Source: Lentzea sp. NEAU-D7 (lineage in GTDB: Bacteria; Actinomycetota; Actinomycetes; Mycobacteriales; Pseudonocardiaceae). Taken from it: a stretch of 64,000 nucleotides of DNA. The stretch lies in assembly GCF_026242055.1 (NCBI RefSeq), contig NZ_JAPJDL010000003.1:62001-126000 (forward strand), given 5' to 3'. This document shows, piece after piece, positions 7,851 to 15,993 of this stretch (the stretch's first letter is position 1; the number at the start of each line of letters is the position of its first letter). Below the pieces are notes generated by a model, which saw only the letters and a list, made by a program, of their open reading frames with translations, was not told where the DNA came from and did no database searches. The translations under genes were made by a program, and so were the position numbers.

Positions 7851-8328
7851 CACCTCGTTCCGTCAGGACCTCGGCCACGATTCCCTTGCCCTGCAACAAC
7901 GCCAGCAGGATGTGCTCCACACCGAGGTAGTTGTGGCCGAGGTCGCGCGACTCGCGCAACGAGTTCTCCAGCGCCTTCTTCACGGCCGGTTCGAGGGGCA
8001 TCCCGAACCACCGCCGGCGCGGGCCTGGCCGCAGCACCCCGGTCCCGAGTGACTGCTCCACCGACTCGATCACCGCGTCGACGTCGATTCCCAAGCCGCG
8101 CAACGCTTCCGCGTCGGCCTTGGTCAGCCCGCCCTTGCGCCGGTAGTCCCGGAACGCCGTCTCCAGCTCGCCGCGCGGCAGGTCGAACCCGGCCAGCGCC
8201 GGCGAGTCGAGCAACGCCAGCAGCAGGTGCTCCACCCCGACCTCGGCGGCGTGGATCTGCTCCGCCTCCCGCACCGCGGTCTTGACCGCCTCGCGGGCTT
8301 CCTTCGTGAACCGTTCCGCGATCATCAT
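7801..8328 (-). CDS. Clp N-terminal (double repeat) domain protein without ATPase
   Basis: 175 aa beginning MMIAERFTKEAREAVK; the start is set by ATGA overlap with the HTH gene. It contains two Clp-N repeats, about residues 5-45 (VGVEHLLLALLDSP) and 100-155 (LGVEHILLALLQGKGI), and no AAA module. In ClpC/ClpB such domains bind substrates or adaptors; a stand-alone copy could be an adaptor or decoy for the Clp machine (inference). It is cotranscribed with a small HTH regulator, with twin palindromes upstream of both. Confidence 0.85.
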   Translation of the reverse strand: MMIAERFTKEAREAVKTAVREAEQIHAAEVGVEHLLLALLDSPALAGFDLPRGELETAFRDYRRKGGLTKADAEALRGLGIDVDAVIESVEQSLGTGVLRPGPRRRWFGMPLEPAVKKALENSLRESRDLGHNYLGVEHILLALLQGKGIVAEVLTERGVTYEEVRKRAASARAR

Positions 8329-8534
8329 CGCCCCCCGTGCTTCTTGTGGACCGCCTGGCGGGACACCCCGAGCTCCGCCGCGATGTCCTGCCACGACCAG
8401 CCCTGCGCCCGCGCACTGCGGACCTGGGCCGCCTCCAGGTGTTCGAGCAGTCGCCGCAACGCGCTGACGGCCCGCAACCCGACCTTCGGGTCGCGATCCC
8501 CAGCCGCTGTGGCGAGATCCGTCGCTTCTGTCAT
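8325..8534 (-). CDS. small helix-turn-helix regulator
   Basis: 69 aa. The C-terminal half is a clear HTH: WSWQDIAAELGVSRQAVHKK, followed by a stop four residues later. The N-terminal half is one or two amphipathic helices that may dimerise. The gene overlaps the Clp-N gene by four bases and starts four bases from a palindrome GTCAAC-N4-GTTGAC, the probable operator for autoregulation. This type of short HTH protein often precedes Clp-N genes in actinobacteria (recollection). Confidence 0.82.
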   Translation of the reverse strand: MTEATDLATAAGDRDPKVGLRAVSALRRLLEHLEAAQVRSARAQGWSWQDIAAELGVSRQAVHKKHGGR

Positions 8535-8537
8535 GCC

Positions 8538-8580
8538 GTCAACCTACGTTGACAACCGGCATCCGTCAACCGAAGTTGAC
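8538..8580. promoter_or_regulatory. twin palindromic operators GTCAAC-N4-GTTGAC
   Basis: Two copies: GTCAACCTACGTTGAC (8538-8553) and GTCAACCGAAGTTGAC (8565-8580), with perfect 6-bp arms, 27 bp centre to centre. They sit between the divergent HTH/Clp-N operon and the PP2C-like gene, so one regulator dimer pair could control both directions. The GTTGAC arms may also double as -35 elements. Confidence 0.75.
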
Positions 8581-8595
8581 ACGTACCGTGGGAGC

Positions 8596-9306
8596 GTGAA
8601 GATCGAGACCGCCGAGCAGGGGGCTCCGGGCCGAGTCACCGAAGATCGAATCCGCGTGCTGCCGAACGCCGTCGTCGTGCTCGACGGCGTGACCTCGCGA
8701 ACCAGGCCACCCGATCGCAACGGTGGCTGGTACGCCTCGAAACTCGCCGACGAACTGGTCCGGCTGCTCGACGGCACCGATCCGCTGACGGACCTGCTCG
8801 CCCGAGCCATCTCGAACCTCGTGGCGGAACACGACCTCGTCCCGGGCGACTCGCCCGCCGCGACCGCCTCGGTGGTGCGCTGGAACGACGACACGATCGA
8901 GGCGCTCGTGCTGTGCGACAGCCCGGTTGTCGCGTTCGGACGGTCGACCCGAGTGCTCGAGGACACCAGACTTGAAGACCTCCGGCCCGATCCGGACATC
9001 CTCAGGTGGAAGAACAAAGCGGGCGGGTACTGGGTCGCGGAGGCCGATCCCGCAGCGGGACACCAGGCCCTGACGGCGACCTGGCGCCGCGAGGAGACCG
9101 AGAGTGTGATCGCTCTCACGGACGGTGTCTCCTGTGGAGTGTCCGTGTACGGGCTTTTCTCCTGGGAGGACCTGGAGCAATTGCCGCTCGGCGAAGTGCT
9201 CGACCGAATCCGCGAAGCAGAACGCGATGATTCGGAACACCGGCTTTGGCCCCGGCACAAAACGCACGACGACCAGGCGATCGCGCGAATCACCTTCAGC
9301 GCATGA
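8596..9306 (+). CDS. PP2C-like protein phosphatase domain protein
   Basis: 236 aa from a GTG start 15 bp after the twin palindrome. It has the PP2C scatter of metal-binding acids: VVVLDGVT (residues about 27-34), ALTDGVS (about 175-181) and HDDQA near the C-terminus. It is shorter and more divergent than canonical PppA/Stp phosphatases, so activity is uncertain. Target unknown; the shared regulatory region with the Clp-N operon suggests linked expression. A longer upstream frame would run through the operator and is unlikely. Confidence 0.75.
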   Translation: MKIETAEQGAPGRVTEDRIRVLPNAVVVLDGVTSRTRPPDRNGGWYASKLADELVRLLDGTDPLTDLLARAISNLVAEHDLVPGDSPAATASVVRWNDDTIEALVLCDSPVVAFGRSTRVLEDTRLEDLRPDPDILRWKNKAGGYWVAEADPAAGHQALTATWRREETESVIALTDGVSCGVSVYGLFSWEDLEQLPLGEVLDRIREAERDDSEHRLWPRHKTHDDQAIARITFSA

Positions 9307-9307
9307 C

Positions 9308-9344
9308 GAAAGAAGCCCCACAGAAACTCTGTGGGGCTTCTTTC
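9308..9344. terminator. bidirectional terminator
   Basis: A 16-bp perfect stem, GAAAGAAGCCCCACAG with CTGTGGGGCTTCTTTC, and a 5-nt loop, with T/A runs on both sides. It lies between the PP2C gene end and the convergent tRNA cluster and can stop transcription from both. Confidence 0.92.
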
Positions 9345-9354
9345 GAAGAAGGTA

Positions 9355-9428
9355 TGGCCAGGGGCGGGGTCGAACCGCCGACCTACCGCTTTTCAGGCGG
9401 TCGCTCGTACCAACTGAGCTACCTGGCC
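9355..9428 (-). tRNA. tRNA-Phe (GAA)
   Basis: 74 nt. The acceptor stem GGCCAGG pairs with the 3' CCTGGCC, discriminator A. D-arm AGCTCAGTTGG, anticodon loop CTGAAAA giving GAA, and T-arm GGTTCGACC are all present. CCA is not encoded. Last gene of the leftward Glu-Asp-Phe cluster. Confidence 0.96.
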
Positions 9429-9442
9429 ATGAGAAAGTAAAG

Positions 9443-9516
9443 CGACCCAGACGGGACTCGAACCCGCGACCTTCGCCGTGACAGGGCGACGCGCTAACCA
9501 ACTGCGCCACTGGGCC
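9443..9516 (-). tRNA. tRNA-Asp (GTC)
   Basis: 74 nt. Acceptor GGCCCAG pairs with CTGGGTC with one G-U, and the discriminator is G as expected for Asp. The anticodon loop CTGTCAC gives GTC; T-arm GGGTTCGAGTCCC. CCA is not encoded. Middle gene of the cluster. Confidence 0.96.
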
Positions 9517-9554
9517 TTGCTTCGTGCTGTCTTACCGTACCGTACTTTACTGCG

Positions 9555-9627
9555 TGCCCCCAACGGGATTCGAACCCGCGCGACCGCCTTGAAAGGGCGG
9601 GATCCTAGGCCGCTAGATGATGGGGAC
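9555..9627 (-). tRNA. tRNA-Glu (TTC)
   Basis: 73 nt. Acceptor GTCCCCA pairs with TGGGGGC with one T-G pair, discriminator A. The anticodon loop CTTTCAA gives TTC; T-arm GGGTTCGAATCCC. First gene of the leftward Glu-Asp-Phe cluster. Confidence 0.96.
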
Positions 9628-9776
9628 TAGCTGGTCTCTGGAAGCATCGTAAGCATATGCCATAGGTCCGCGCACCTCCAAAACGGGGGTCCCACTTATG
9701 CGCTGACCTGCTGAAACCCCCTTCCAGGCCGGATCGCCCAGATCAACAAATGCCTGTTCAGGGCCGTTCGGGCCCG

Positions 9777-10406
9777 TCACGCCGGTTCAGAAGCAGTTTG
9801 TGATCCAGACAACTTCCAGCCGGGAGACGCGACGCCGGCCAGCACGTGCCCCAGAACCTCGCGGATCCGCACGGGGAAATCCGCGCACGCGGTCGTGGCC
9901 GAGGAGATCAACCGCGAACCGAGCGCCGCGCCGCACAACGTGCGCGCCACGGCCTCGGGATCGACACCGGCCCGCAGGTCTCCGCGCTCGGCCGCCTCGA
10001 TCACGTAGGCGGCGATGAGCTTCTCCCACATGACGTGCGCGCTCGGGACGCCCGGATAACCGACCTCGCGATCGGCGGCGAGCCGCACGCCGGCGCGCAG
10101 CACCACGTCGGCCGCCATCCGGTCGGCCGACTCGGCGAACATGCCGTGCAGGGCGCTCAGGGGGTCGACTGCGCGCAGCCGCCACGACTCCCTCACCTGC
10201 GCCCACAGCTCGCTCTGCCGTTCGACCAGGGCATCGGCGACCGCTTCCTTCGAGGGGAAGTGGAAGTAGAACGCGCCCTTGGTGAGTCCGGCGCGCGCGA
10301 GCACGGCGGTCAGCGACGTGCGCTCGTACCCGAGCCGGTCGAACTCCTCCGCCGCGGCGTGGAGTATCGCCTCACGTGTCGCGTACGCCCGGTCCTGCTG
10401 GGGCAT
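9777..10406 (-). CDS. TetR-family regulator, ScbR/ArpA (gamma-butyrolactone receptor)-like
   Basis: 209 aa. The N-terminal HTH (residues about 8-55) reads ATREAILHAAAEEFDRLGYE then LTKGAFYFHFPSKEAVADAL, close to the ArpA/ScbR group of butyrolactone receptors. The C-terminal ligand domain has the small-residue AALGSRLIS segment and an ending typical of that group. Such proteins repress antibiotic or morphological genes until a butyrolactone signal binds. No biosynthesis gene for the signal is adjacent, so it may be a pseudo-receptor. The start is the first ATG. Confidence 0.83.
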   Translation of the reverse strand: MPQQDRAYATREAILHAAAEEFDRLGYERTSLTAVLARAGLTKGAFYFHFPSKEAVADALVERQSELWAQVRESWRLRAVDPLSALHGMFAESADRMAADVVLRAGVRLAADREVGYPGVPSAHVMWEKLIAAYVIEAAERGDLRAGVDPEAVARTLCGAALGSRLISSATTACADFPVRIREVLGHVLAGVASPGWKLSGSQTASEPA

Positions 10407-10532
10407 GGGTGAAGGTTAGCCGTTGCCGCTAAAGAGACCCGTGGGTATGTTTCGAGATGCGGCCCTGTTCTGCAGACGCGCTCCGGGGGGTGCGCGCCTG
10501 GAGTCAGGGCCGCTTTCGCGTGTGCACGACGT

Positions 10533-10778
10533 TCACCGCTGAACCGGGGGCACCCCGCCGTCCTCGCCCGGTGACAGGCCCAGCATGTCCAGCAGCGTCC
10601 GGCAGTCCTCGGTGCCCAGTGCACTCCTGGCGACCGCGAGCCTGGCCCGGTGGACCTGTTCGTCGGAGATCCGCGAGGGTTCTCCGCTGCGCTGGGCCGG
10701 CACGTTCGGCCCGCCCTGTCGCGACATGCTGTCGTCCTGCGTGAACAGGAACTTCCGCACTTCCAGTGACCCGCTCAT
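10533..10778 (-). CDS. 81-aa protein of unknown function
   Basis: The ATG at 10778 has a good ribosome site, GGGGAGGG, about six bases upstream; the frame could also begin at a GTG two codons earlier. The protein starts MSGSLEVRKFLFTQDD and has a helical middle (DEQVHRARLAVARSALGTED) with a Gly/Pro-rich end. No domain is recognised. The motif-like start and clean Shine-Dalgarno make it a likely gene. Confidence 0.55.
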   Translation of the reverse strand: MSGSLEVRKFLFTQDDSMSRQGGPNVPAQRSGEPSRISDEQVHRARLAVARSALGTEDCRTLLDMLGLSPGEDGGVPPVQR

Positions 10779-10931
10779 GAGCACCCTCCCCGACTTGAGG
10801 TTGGCGCGAGGCTAAGCGACCTGGGACAACGGCCGCAGCCCCCCGCAGAGTGATTCCACCGACACCCAGCGTTACTTTCCGTACTGGTGCCGTGCGCACC
10901 GGTGGGGAACTGGCCAGTGGATGATGGACCG

Positions 10932-11192
10932 ATGACCGACCCCACGCCGGAGCCTTCCCCCGATGCAGAGGGCCAAAACGCGTCCCCAACACCTCCTCCA
11001 CCCGACCAGGAGGCGATCTTCAAGGCGCTCAGCGGCATCGATCTGAACACCATCGACGCCGACATCGAGTCCGCGTTCGGCTCGCGGATGGCCGAGCTCG
11101 ACAAGATGCTCGAGGGCCTCGACGACCTGGTCAACAAGATCGAGAGCGACCTGCAGAACCTGGACCAGCCCAAACCCGACAGTCCTCAGTAG
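10932..11192 (+). CDS. 86-aa acidic coiled-coil protein, unknown function
   Basis: ATG at 10932. The first 30 residues are Pro/Glu-rich; residues about 32-75 form a strongly acidic amphipathic helix (MAELDKMLEGLDDLVNKIES) likely to be a coiled coil. No TM segment, signal or known domain. It ends seven bases before the copper operator, but nothing shows a role in copper handling. Confidence 0.6.
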   Translation: MTDPTPEPSPDAEGQNASPTPPPPDQEAIFKALSGIDLNTIDADIESAFGSRMAELDKMLEGLDDLVNKIESDLQNLDQPKPDSPQ

Positions 11193-11198
11193 AACGCT

Positions 11199-11213
11199 TA
11201 CCCCAGGGGGGTA
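11199..11213. promoter_or_regulatory. CsoR-type copper operator
   Basis: TACCCCAGGGGGGTA followed by TAG resembles the G-tract palindromes bound by the copper-sensing repressor CsoR (TAnnCCCCnnnGGGGTA type). It lies 35 bases before the copper chaperone start, overlapping the expected promoter. No csoR gene is present here, so the repressor would act in trans. Confidence 0.72.
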
Positions 11214-11247
11214 TAGACTCGGAAGCCCGAAGAGAGAAAGGGCTCCG

Positions 11248-11454
11248 ATGTCCGTCAGCGCCACCTACACCGTCACCGGCATGACCTGCGGCCACTGCGT
11301 CAGCTCCGTCACCGAGGAGCTGACCGAGGTCCCGGGCGTCACCGGTGTCGACGTCGTCCTGGAGACCGGCGCGGTCACCGTGACCAGCGACCGCGAGCTC
11401 GACCGCGCCGAGGTCGTCGCCGCCGTCACCGAGGCCGGGTACCAGGTCGCATGA
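11248..11454 (+). CDS. copZ: copper chaperone (heavy-metal-associated domain)
   Basis: 68 aa, a single HMA domain with the metal-binding loop GMTCGHC near residues 11-17. CopZ proteins carry Cu(I) in the cytoplasm and hand it to the exporting ATPase. AGAGAAAGGG precedes the ATG. The gene overlaps the following P-type ATPase by four bases (ATGA), and a CsoR-type operator is upstream, so copper induction is expected. Confidence 0.93.
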   Translation: MSVSATYTVTGMTCGHCVSSVTEELTEVPGVTGVDVVLETGAVTVTSDRELDRAEVVAAVTEAGYQVA

Positions 11455-13634
11455 CCACGACCGAGCCTCGCCACGTCGAGCTCAGCATCAGCGGCATGAC
11501 GTGCGCCTCCTGTGCGAACCGCGTCGAACGCAAGCTGAACAAGCTCGACGGCGTCTCCGCGACCGTGAACTACGCGACCGAGAAGGCCAGCGTCCAGTTC
11601 CCGGGCACCCTGCGGGTCGACGACCTCGTGTCGACCGTGCGGGCGGCGGGTTACGACGCGGAGGAGCCCCGGCCCGAGGCTCCCGACGTGGACGAGGCCG
11701 GTGAGCTGCGGCTGAGGGTCACCCTCGCCGCGGCGCTCGGCATGCCGGTGATCGCGTTCTCGATGATCCCGGCGTGGCAGTTCCCGACCTGGCAGTGGGT
11801 GTCGCTGGCGCTGGCGAGCGTGGTCGTGTGGGTGTGCGGCTGGCCGTTCCACCGCGCGGCCTTCGTCAACGCTCGGCACGGCGCCAGCACCATGGACACC
11901 CTCGTGTCGATGGGCGTCACGGTCTCGTACCTCTGGTCGCTCTACGCGCTGGTGTTCGGCGAGGCCGGCACCGTAGGGATGCGGCACGAGTTCAGCCTGC
12001 TGCCCCGGCTCGGCACCTCCGGCGACATCTACCTCGAGGTCGCGGTCGGAGTGACCGTGTTCCTGCTGCTCGGACGCTGGCTGGAGGCCCGTTCGAAGCG
12101 CAGTGCGGGCGCGGCCCTGCGGTCGCTGCTCGCGCTCGGCGCCAAGGACGTGGCGGTGCTGCGCGACGGCGTCGAGACCCGCGTGCCGATCGGCCGGCTC
12201 CGGGCCGGCGACCGCTTCGTGGTCCGTCCGGGTGAGCGCGTCGCCACCGACGGCCTAGTGGTCGACGGCAGCTCGGCCGTGGACCGCTCGATGGTCACCG
12301 GGGAATCGGTGCCGGTCGAGGTCGGCGTGGGCGATCAGGTCGTCGGCGGCACCGTCAACGCGGGCGGCAGGCTGGTCGTCGAGGCCTCCTCCGTCGGCGC
12401 GGACACGCAGCTCGCGCGGATGGCCAGGCTGGTCGAGCAGGCCCAGGCCGGCAAGGCCGAGGTGCAGCGGCTCGCGGACCGGGTGTCCGCCGTCTTCGTC
12501 CCGGTCGTCGTGCTGATCGCGCTGGCGTCGTTCGGCGCGTGGCTGCTCGCCGGGCGGCCGCTGGAGTTCGCGGTGACGACGGCGGTGGCGGTGCTCGTGA
12601 TCGCGTGCCCCTGCGCCCTGGGCCTCGCGACGCCGACGGCGCTGCTCGTGGGCACCGGCCGCGGCGCCCAGCTCGGCATCCTGGTGAAGGGCCCCGAGGT
12701 GCTCGAGTCGACGCGGCGGGTGGACACCGTCGTGCTGGACAAGACCGGCACCGTCACGACCGGCCGCCTGGCGCTGGTGGACGTGATCCCCGCGGCGGGG
12801 GTGGATCGGGACGAGGTGCTGAGGTTCGCGGCGGCCGTCGAGAGCGCGTCCGAGCACCCGATCGGCGCGGCCGTCGTCCGCGCGGCCGGCGACGTTCCCC
12901 CGGTGTCCGACTTCGTTTCCACGGACGGCGTGGGCGTCAGCGGAACGGTCGAGGGCCGGCGCGTCGTCGTGGGCCGTGTGCGCGACGTCGTGCTTTCCCG
13001 GGAATTGACTGAGGCCCTGCTTGCCCACACAACTCGGACTGTTGTCGCGGTTTCCTTTGATGACAAGGTTGTCGGCGCCATTGTCGTGGCGGACGTCGTG
13101 AAACCCACGTCCGCACAAGCGATTCGGGAACTGAGGGAACTCGGTTTGCGGCCGGTGTTGCTGACCGGCGACAACGCCTTCGTGGCCGCCGAGGTCGCGG
13201 CCGAGGTAGGCATCGACGAGGTCATTGCCGATGTCCTGCCGTCCGGCAAAGTCGAAGCGGTTCGGAATCTCCAGGCACAGGGCCGAGTTGTGGCCATGGT
13301 CGGCGACGGCGTGAACGACGCGCCGGCCCTCGCCGCCGCGGATCTGGGGCTGGCCATGGGAACCGGGACCGACGTCGCGATCGAGGCGAGCGACCTGACC
13401 CTGGTGCGCGGTGACCTGCGCGTGGCGGCGGATGCGATTCGGTTGTCCCGCAAGACTTTGAGCACGATCAAGGGGAACCTCTTCTGGGCGTTCGCCTACA
13501 ACGTCGCTGGACTTCCACTCGCGGCCCTGGGTCTGCTGAACCCCATGATCGCGGGCGCCGCAATGGCCTTCAGCAGCGTGTTCGTTGTTACCAACAGCTT
13601 GCGACTACGGGGTTTCCGCGCATCGGCGGCATAA
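11451..13634 (+). CDS. copA: copper-exporting P1B-type ATPase
   Basis: 727 aa. One N-terminal HMA domain (GMTCASC, residues about 15-21), then membrane helices, the TGES actuator motif, the Cu(I) transport motif CPC at 386-388, the phosphorylated Asp430 in DKTG, the HP motif in SEHPIG and the hinge GDGVNDAP. This is the full set for a Cu(I) exporter, with normal length. It pumps copper from cytoplasm to outside and is translationally coupled to the chaperone. The last 200 codons contain somewhat more AT at third positions than the first part, but the frame is intact. Confidence 0.95.
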   Translation: MTTTEPRHVELSISGMTCASCANRVERKLNKLDGVSATVNYATEKASVQFPGTLRVDDLVSTVRAAGYDAEEPRPEAPDVDEAGELRLRVTLAAALGMPVIAFSMIPAWQFPTWQWVSLALASVVVWVCGWPFHRAAFVNARHGASTMDTLVSMGVTVSYLWSLYALVFGEAGTVGMRHEFSLLPRLGTSGDIYLEVAVGVTVFLLLGRWLEARSKRSAGAALRSLLALGAKDVAVLRDGVETRVPIGRLRAGDRFVVRPGERVATDGLVVDGSSAVDRSMVTGESVPVEVGVGDQVVGGTVNAGGRLVVEASSVGADTQLARMARLVEQAQAGKAEVQRLADRVSAVFVPVVVLIALASFGAWLLAGRPLEFAVTTAVAVLVIACPCALGLATPTALLVGTGRGAQLGILVKGPEVLESTRRVDTVVLDKTGTVTTGRLALVDVIPAAGVDRDEVLRFAAAVESASEHPIGAAVVRAAGDVPPVSDFVSTDGVGVSGTVEGRRVVVGRVRDVVLSRELTEALLAHTTRTVVAVSFDDKVVGAIVVADVVKPTSAQAIRELRELGLRPVLLTGDNAFVAAEVAAEVGIDEVIADVLPSGKVEAVRNLQAQGRVVAMVGDGVNDAPALAAADLGLAMGTGTDVAIEASDLTLVRGDLRVAADAIRLSRKTLSTIKGNLFWAFAYNVAGLPLAALGLLNPMIAGAAMAFSSVFVVTNSLRLRGFRASAA

Positions 13635-13728
13635 GAATCTCGTTGCGAACACTCCCCAACGAGCGCGTGCGCGTGCAACAATCCAAAAGCTGACACACCC
13701 CCGGTCAGCGCCTGTGGAGATCCCCTCC

Positions 13729-13761
13729 GGCCCCCGCGTTCCTCCCCCTGGCGCGGGGGCC
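13729..13761 (+). terminator. hairpin after copA
   Basis: GGCCCCCGCG (13729-13738) pairs with CGCGGGGGCC (13752-13761), 10 bp, 13-nt loop. It is about 95 bases after the copA stop, within the 266-base gap before the next gene. No T-run. Confidence 0.6.
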
Positions 13762-13900
13762 TCCGCAGCTCTGCGGTCGCTGGAACGCACGACCTCGTGG
13801 CGGGTGCGGGAGATCCACTCAGAGTGGGTGCCGGTGACACCTTGGGGTGACCCGGCTCACAGGGGTTTGGCTTCCGTGACCGAGCCGTTATCGTGTCCCG

Positions 13901-14206
13901 GTGCCTATCGGATCCCTCGGACGCTCCAAGTCCGGCCGTCACCGCCCTGCGGACGACCCGCAGCAGCCGGAGACGTCGCACGACGACGAGCTGACCTCCT
14001 ACCTGGCCGCCCTGGCCCCGGACGCGGACAACGAGACCACCGCCTCGGGCTTCGGCAGCGCTCAGGTGTACCAACTGCGGCTGCAGCTGATGGCCAACGA
14101 GCAGCTCAAGGAACTCGCTGCCGAGCGCCAGACCTCCCCGCAGGCTCTCGCCACGGAGTGGGTCATGCAGCGCCTGGAGTGGGAAGCGCGTCAGCGCGGC
14201 CACTAG
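13901..14206 (+). CDS. 101-aa protein of unknown function
   Basis: GTG start at 13901. The N-terminal 30 residues are basic and Pro-rich. The C-terminal half (residues about 50-98) is helical: SAQVYQLRLQLMANEQLKEL, then SPQALATEWVMQRLEWEA, reminiscent of the ribbon-helix-helix/antitoxin-like small proteins in which a short strand precedes two helices. That resemblance is weak and no partner toxin is next to it. A strong bidirectional terminator follows. Confidence 0.65.
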   Translation: MPIGSLGRSKSGRHRPADDPQQPETSHDDELTSYLAALAPDADNETTASGFGSAQVYQLRLQLMANEQLKELAAERQTSPQALATEWVMQRLEWEARQRGH

Positions 14207-14223
14207 TCCAGAGCGAAGACGAA

Positions 14224-14259
14224 GAAGGACCCTCGACCAAGCCCGGTCGAGGGTCCTTC
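14224..14259. terminator. bidirectional terminator
   Basis: A 15-bp perfect stem, GAAGGACCCTCGACC with GGTCGAGGGTCCTTC, loop 6 nt, lies between the 101-aa gene and the convergent cold-shock gene. Confidence 0.92.
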
Positions 14260-14293
14260 TCGCGTACGACTCAATTGCGGCGTATTACAAACC

Positions 14294-14497
14294 TCAGACC
14301 GCGCGGACGTTCTGGGCCTGCGGACCCTTGGTGCCCTGGCCGACCTCGAACTCCACTCGCTGGTTCTCCTCCAGGGTGCGGAAACCCTGACCCTGGATCT
14401 CCGAGTAGTGGACGAAGACGTCAGCGCCGCCGTTGTCCTGGGCGATGAAGCCAAAGCCCTTTTCGGAGTTGAACCACTTGACAGTGCCCTGTGCCAT
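14294..14497 (-). CDS. cold-shock protein (CspA family)
   Basis: 67 aa beginning [18 protein letters not shown], the classic CSD start, with RNP1 KGFGFI and RNP2 VFVHYS. It is a single OB-fold that binds single-stranded RNA/DNA as an RNA chaperone and antiterminator. The frame extends 24 codons upstream but the family start is the ATG at 14497; CGATGGAGGCAGGT before it supplies the ribosome site. A leader of more than 100 bases precedes it, as is common for csp mRNAs. Confidence 0.95.
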   Translation of the reverse strand: MAQGTVKWFNSEKGFGFIAQDNGGADVFVHYSEIQGQGFRTLEENQRVEFEVGQGTKGPQAQNVRAV

Positions 14498-14820
14498 GTA
14501 CCTGCCTCCATCGCAGGAAAGCTTGGGGCTGCACCGTGCAACCCCGGCCGTCCCGGGGGCGTTAGGCAAACTCGCTGAGAGCGCACCGCACGCCCGCGTG
14601 TCGTTCCGCGAGCGTGTGAAGCACGAACACAGAAACCACGGCCTGCGCGGGTCAGCCTAACGTGTGATTGGTCATAGCACTACAGGTCATTACTGGCCGG
14701 TTGCGTGCCTCAACAGGAGGAAACCCGCTGGTCCGGGTGGGTGAACGCAATTTCCCGAGCAACGTGTTCCACGGCCGCGCGTCCTCATGTTCGTTGGACG
14801 AGGGGATCTTGGGGAGAAAC
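14498..14820. other. divergent intergenic region (323 bp)
   Basis: It separates the divergent cold-shock and L,D-transpeptidase genes. The left half is the probable csp 5' leader on the minus strand. The right end carries the ribosome site TTGGGGAG before the transpeptidase GTG. Open frames here run on from the flanking genes and have no independent coding signature. Confidence 0.5.
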
Positions 14821-15993
14821 GTGTTCCGGCCACTGGTTTTGGCTCTACTACTGGGATTGACCGCCTGCAGCGCCGCACCCGATGGTGCGTCTGGGGCCGG
14901 TTCACAAGCCACCGCTCCGGCCGCGGAGCAGAAGGCGAAGGCAGTACTCACCGTTACCCCGTCATCAGGCGAGGGGATCAGCCCGGCCGGACCATTCGAG
15001 GTCGGAATGACCGGTGGCGCGCTGACCTCCGTCGTGCTGACGGGCTCCGACGGCCGGGTGGTGAAGGGGGAGCTCTCCACCGGGCGCTGGGTCGCCACCG
15101 AGGACCTGGCCTACGGCAAGGCCTACACCTGGTCCGGCTCGGCCAAGGGTGAGGACGGGACCGACGTCCCGGTCACCGGGTCGTTCCGCACCGTCAAGCC
15201 GCAGCGGCTCACCAGCGCGAAGCTGAACGTCGGCGACAACCAGACCTACGGCGTCGCGATGCCGTTGAAGGTGACCTTCAGCGCGCCCGTGCAGGACAAG
15301 GCCTCCGTGCAGAAGGCGATGTCCGTCAAGACGTCCGTGCCGACCGAGGGCGCGTGGGCGTGGCTGTCCGACACCGAGGCGCATTGGCGGCCGAAGGAGT
15401 ACTGGAAGCCGAACACCGAGGTCTTCCTCGACGTCGCCGTCTACGGCGTGCCGTTCGGCGGGGGTGCCTTCGGCAAGGAGGACGTGCACGCGCAGTTCAA
15501 GATCGCGGACCGCGCGCTGGTGACCAAGGCGAACACGCAGACCAAGCGGTTCGAGATCTACCGCGACGGCGTTCTGCTGCACGACTTCCCGGCTTCGTAC
15601 GGCAAGGAGAGCGACCCGGGCAGGGTGACCCGGTCCGGCATCCACGTGGTGCAGCAGAAGGAAGCCTCGCGCAGGATGCAGAGCAGGGTCTACAACTACG
15701 ACGTCGCGGTCACGTGGGCGGTGCTGATCTCGCAGAACGGCGAGTTCGTGCACGAGAACGACAAGACGATCCCCCAGCAGGGCAAGGAGAACGTGTCCCA
15801 CGGGTGCGCGAACCTGTCCGGTCCCAACGCCAAGGTCTTCTTCGACCTGACGATGGTCGGCGACCCGGTCGAGGTCGTGGGTTCCTCGGTGCAGCTCGGC
15901 CTGGCCGACCCGAACGGGCCGGCGCACGGCGACTACTGGCAGTGGACGCTCGACTGGGCGGCCTGGACCGCCAAGTCCGCGGCCGTCGGCTAG
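14821..15993 (+). CDS. L,D-transpeptidase lipoprotein
   Basis: 390 aa from the GTG at 14821 with a GGGGAG ribosome site. The N-terminus is a lipoprotein signal (LLLGLTACSA, lipidated Cys at about residue 17). Two Ig-like domains (about 45-250) precede a YkuD catalytic domain (about 255-370) with the signature HGCANLSG containing the active Cys. It forms 3-3 peptidoglycan cross-links outside the membrane, like mycobacterial Ldt enzymes. The motif has Asn where many have Arg (HGCxR versus HGCAN), as in actinobacterial Ldt. Its TAG stop shares the palindrome CTAG with the convergent gene. Confidence 0.93.
   Translation: MFRPLVLALLLGLTACSAAPDGASGAGSQATAPAAEQKAKAVLTVTPSSGEGISPAGPFEVGMTGGALTSVVLTGSDGRVVKGELSTGRWVATEDLAYGKAYTWSGSAKGEDGTDVPVTGSFRTVKPQRLTSAKLNVGDNQTYGVAMPLKVTFSAPVQDKASVQKAMSVKTSVPTEGAWAWLSDTEAHWRPKEYWKPNTEVFLDVAVYGVPFGGGAFGKEDVHAQFKIADRALVTKANTQTKRFEIYRDGVLLHDFPASYGKESDPGRVTRSGIHVVQQKEASRRMQSRVYNYDVAVTWAVLISQNGEFVHENDKTIPQQGKENVSHGCANLSGPNAKVFFDLTMVGDPVEVVGSSVQLGLADPNGPAHGDYWQWTLDWAAWTAKSAAVG

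Noticed and set aside
8227..8595. Longer PP2C-like protein starting upstream of 8596
   Set aside because: It would run through the twin operators and antisense to the HTH/Clp-N genes; homology-like motifs begin after 8596.
9628..9776. Additional RNA gene or small ORF after the tRNA cluster
   Set aside because: No cloverleaf or supported start was found in the 149-base gap before the TetR-like gene.
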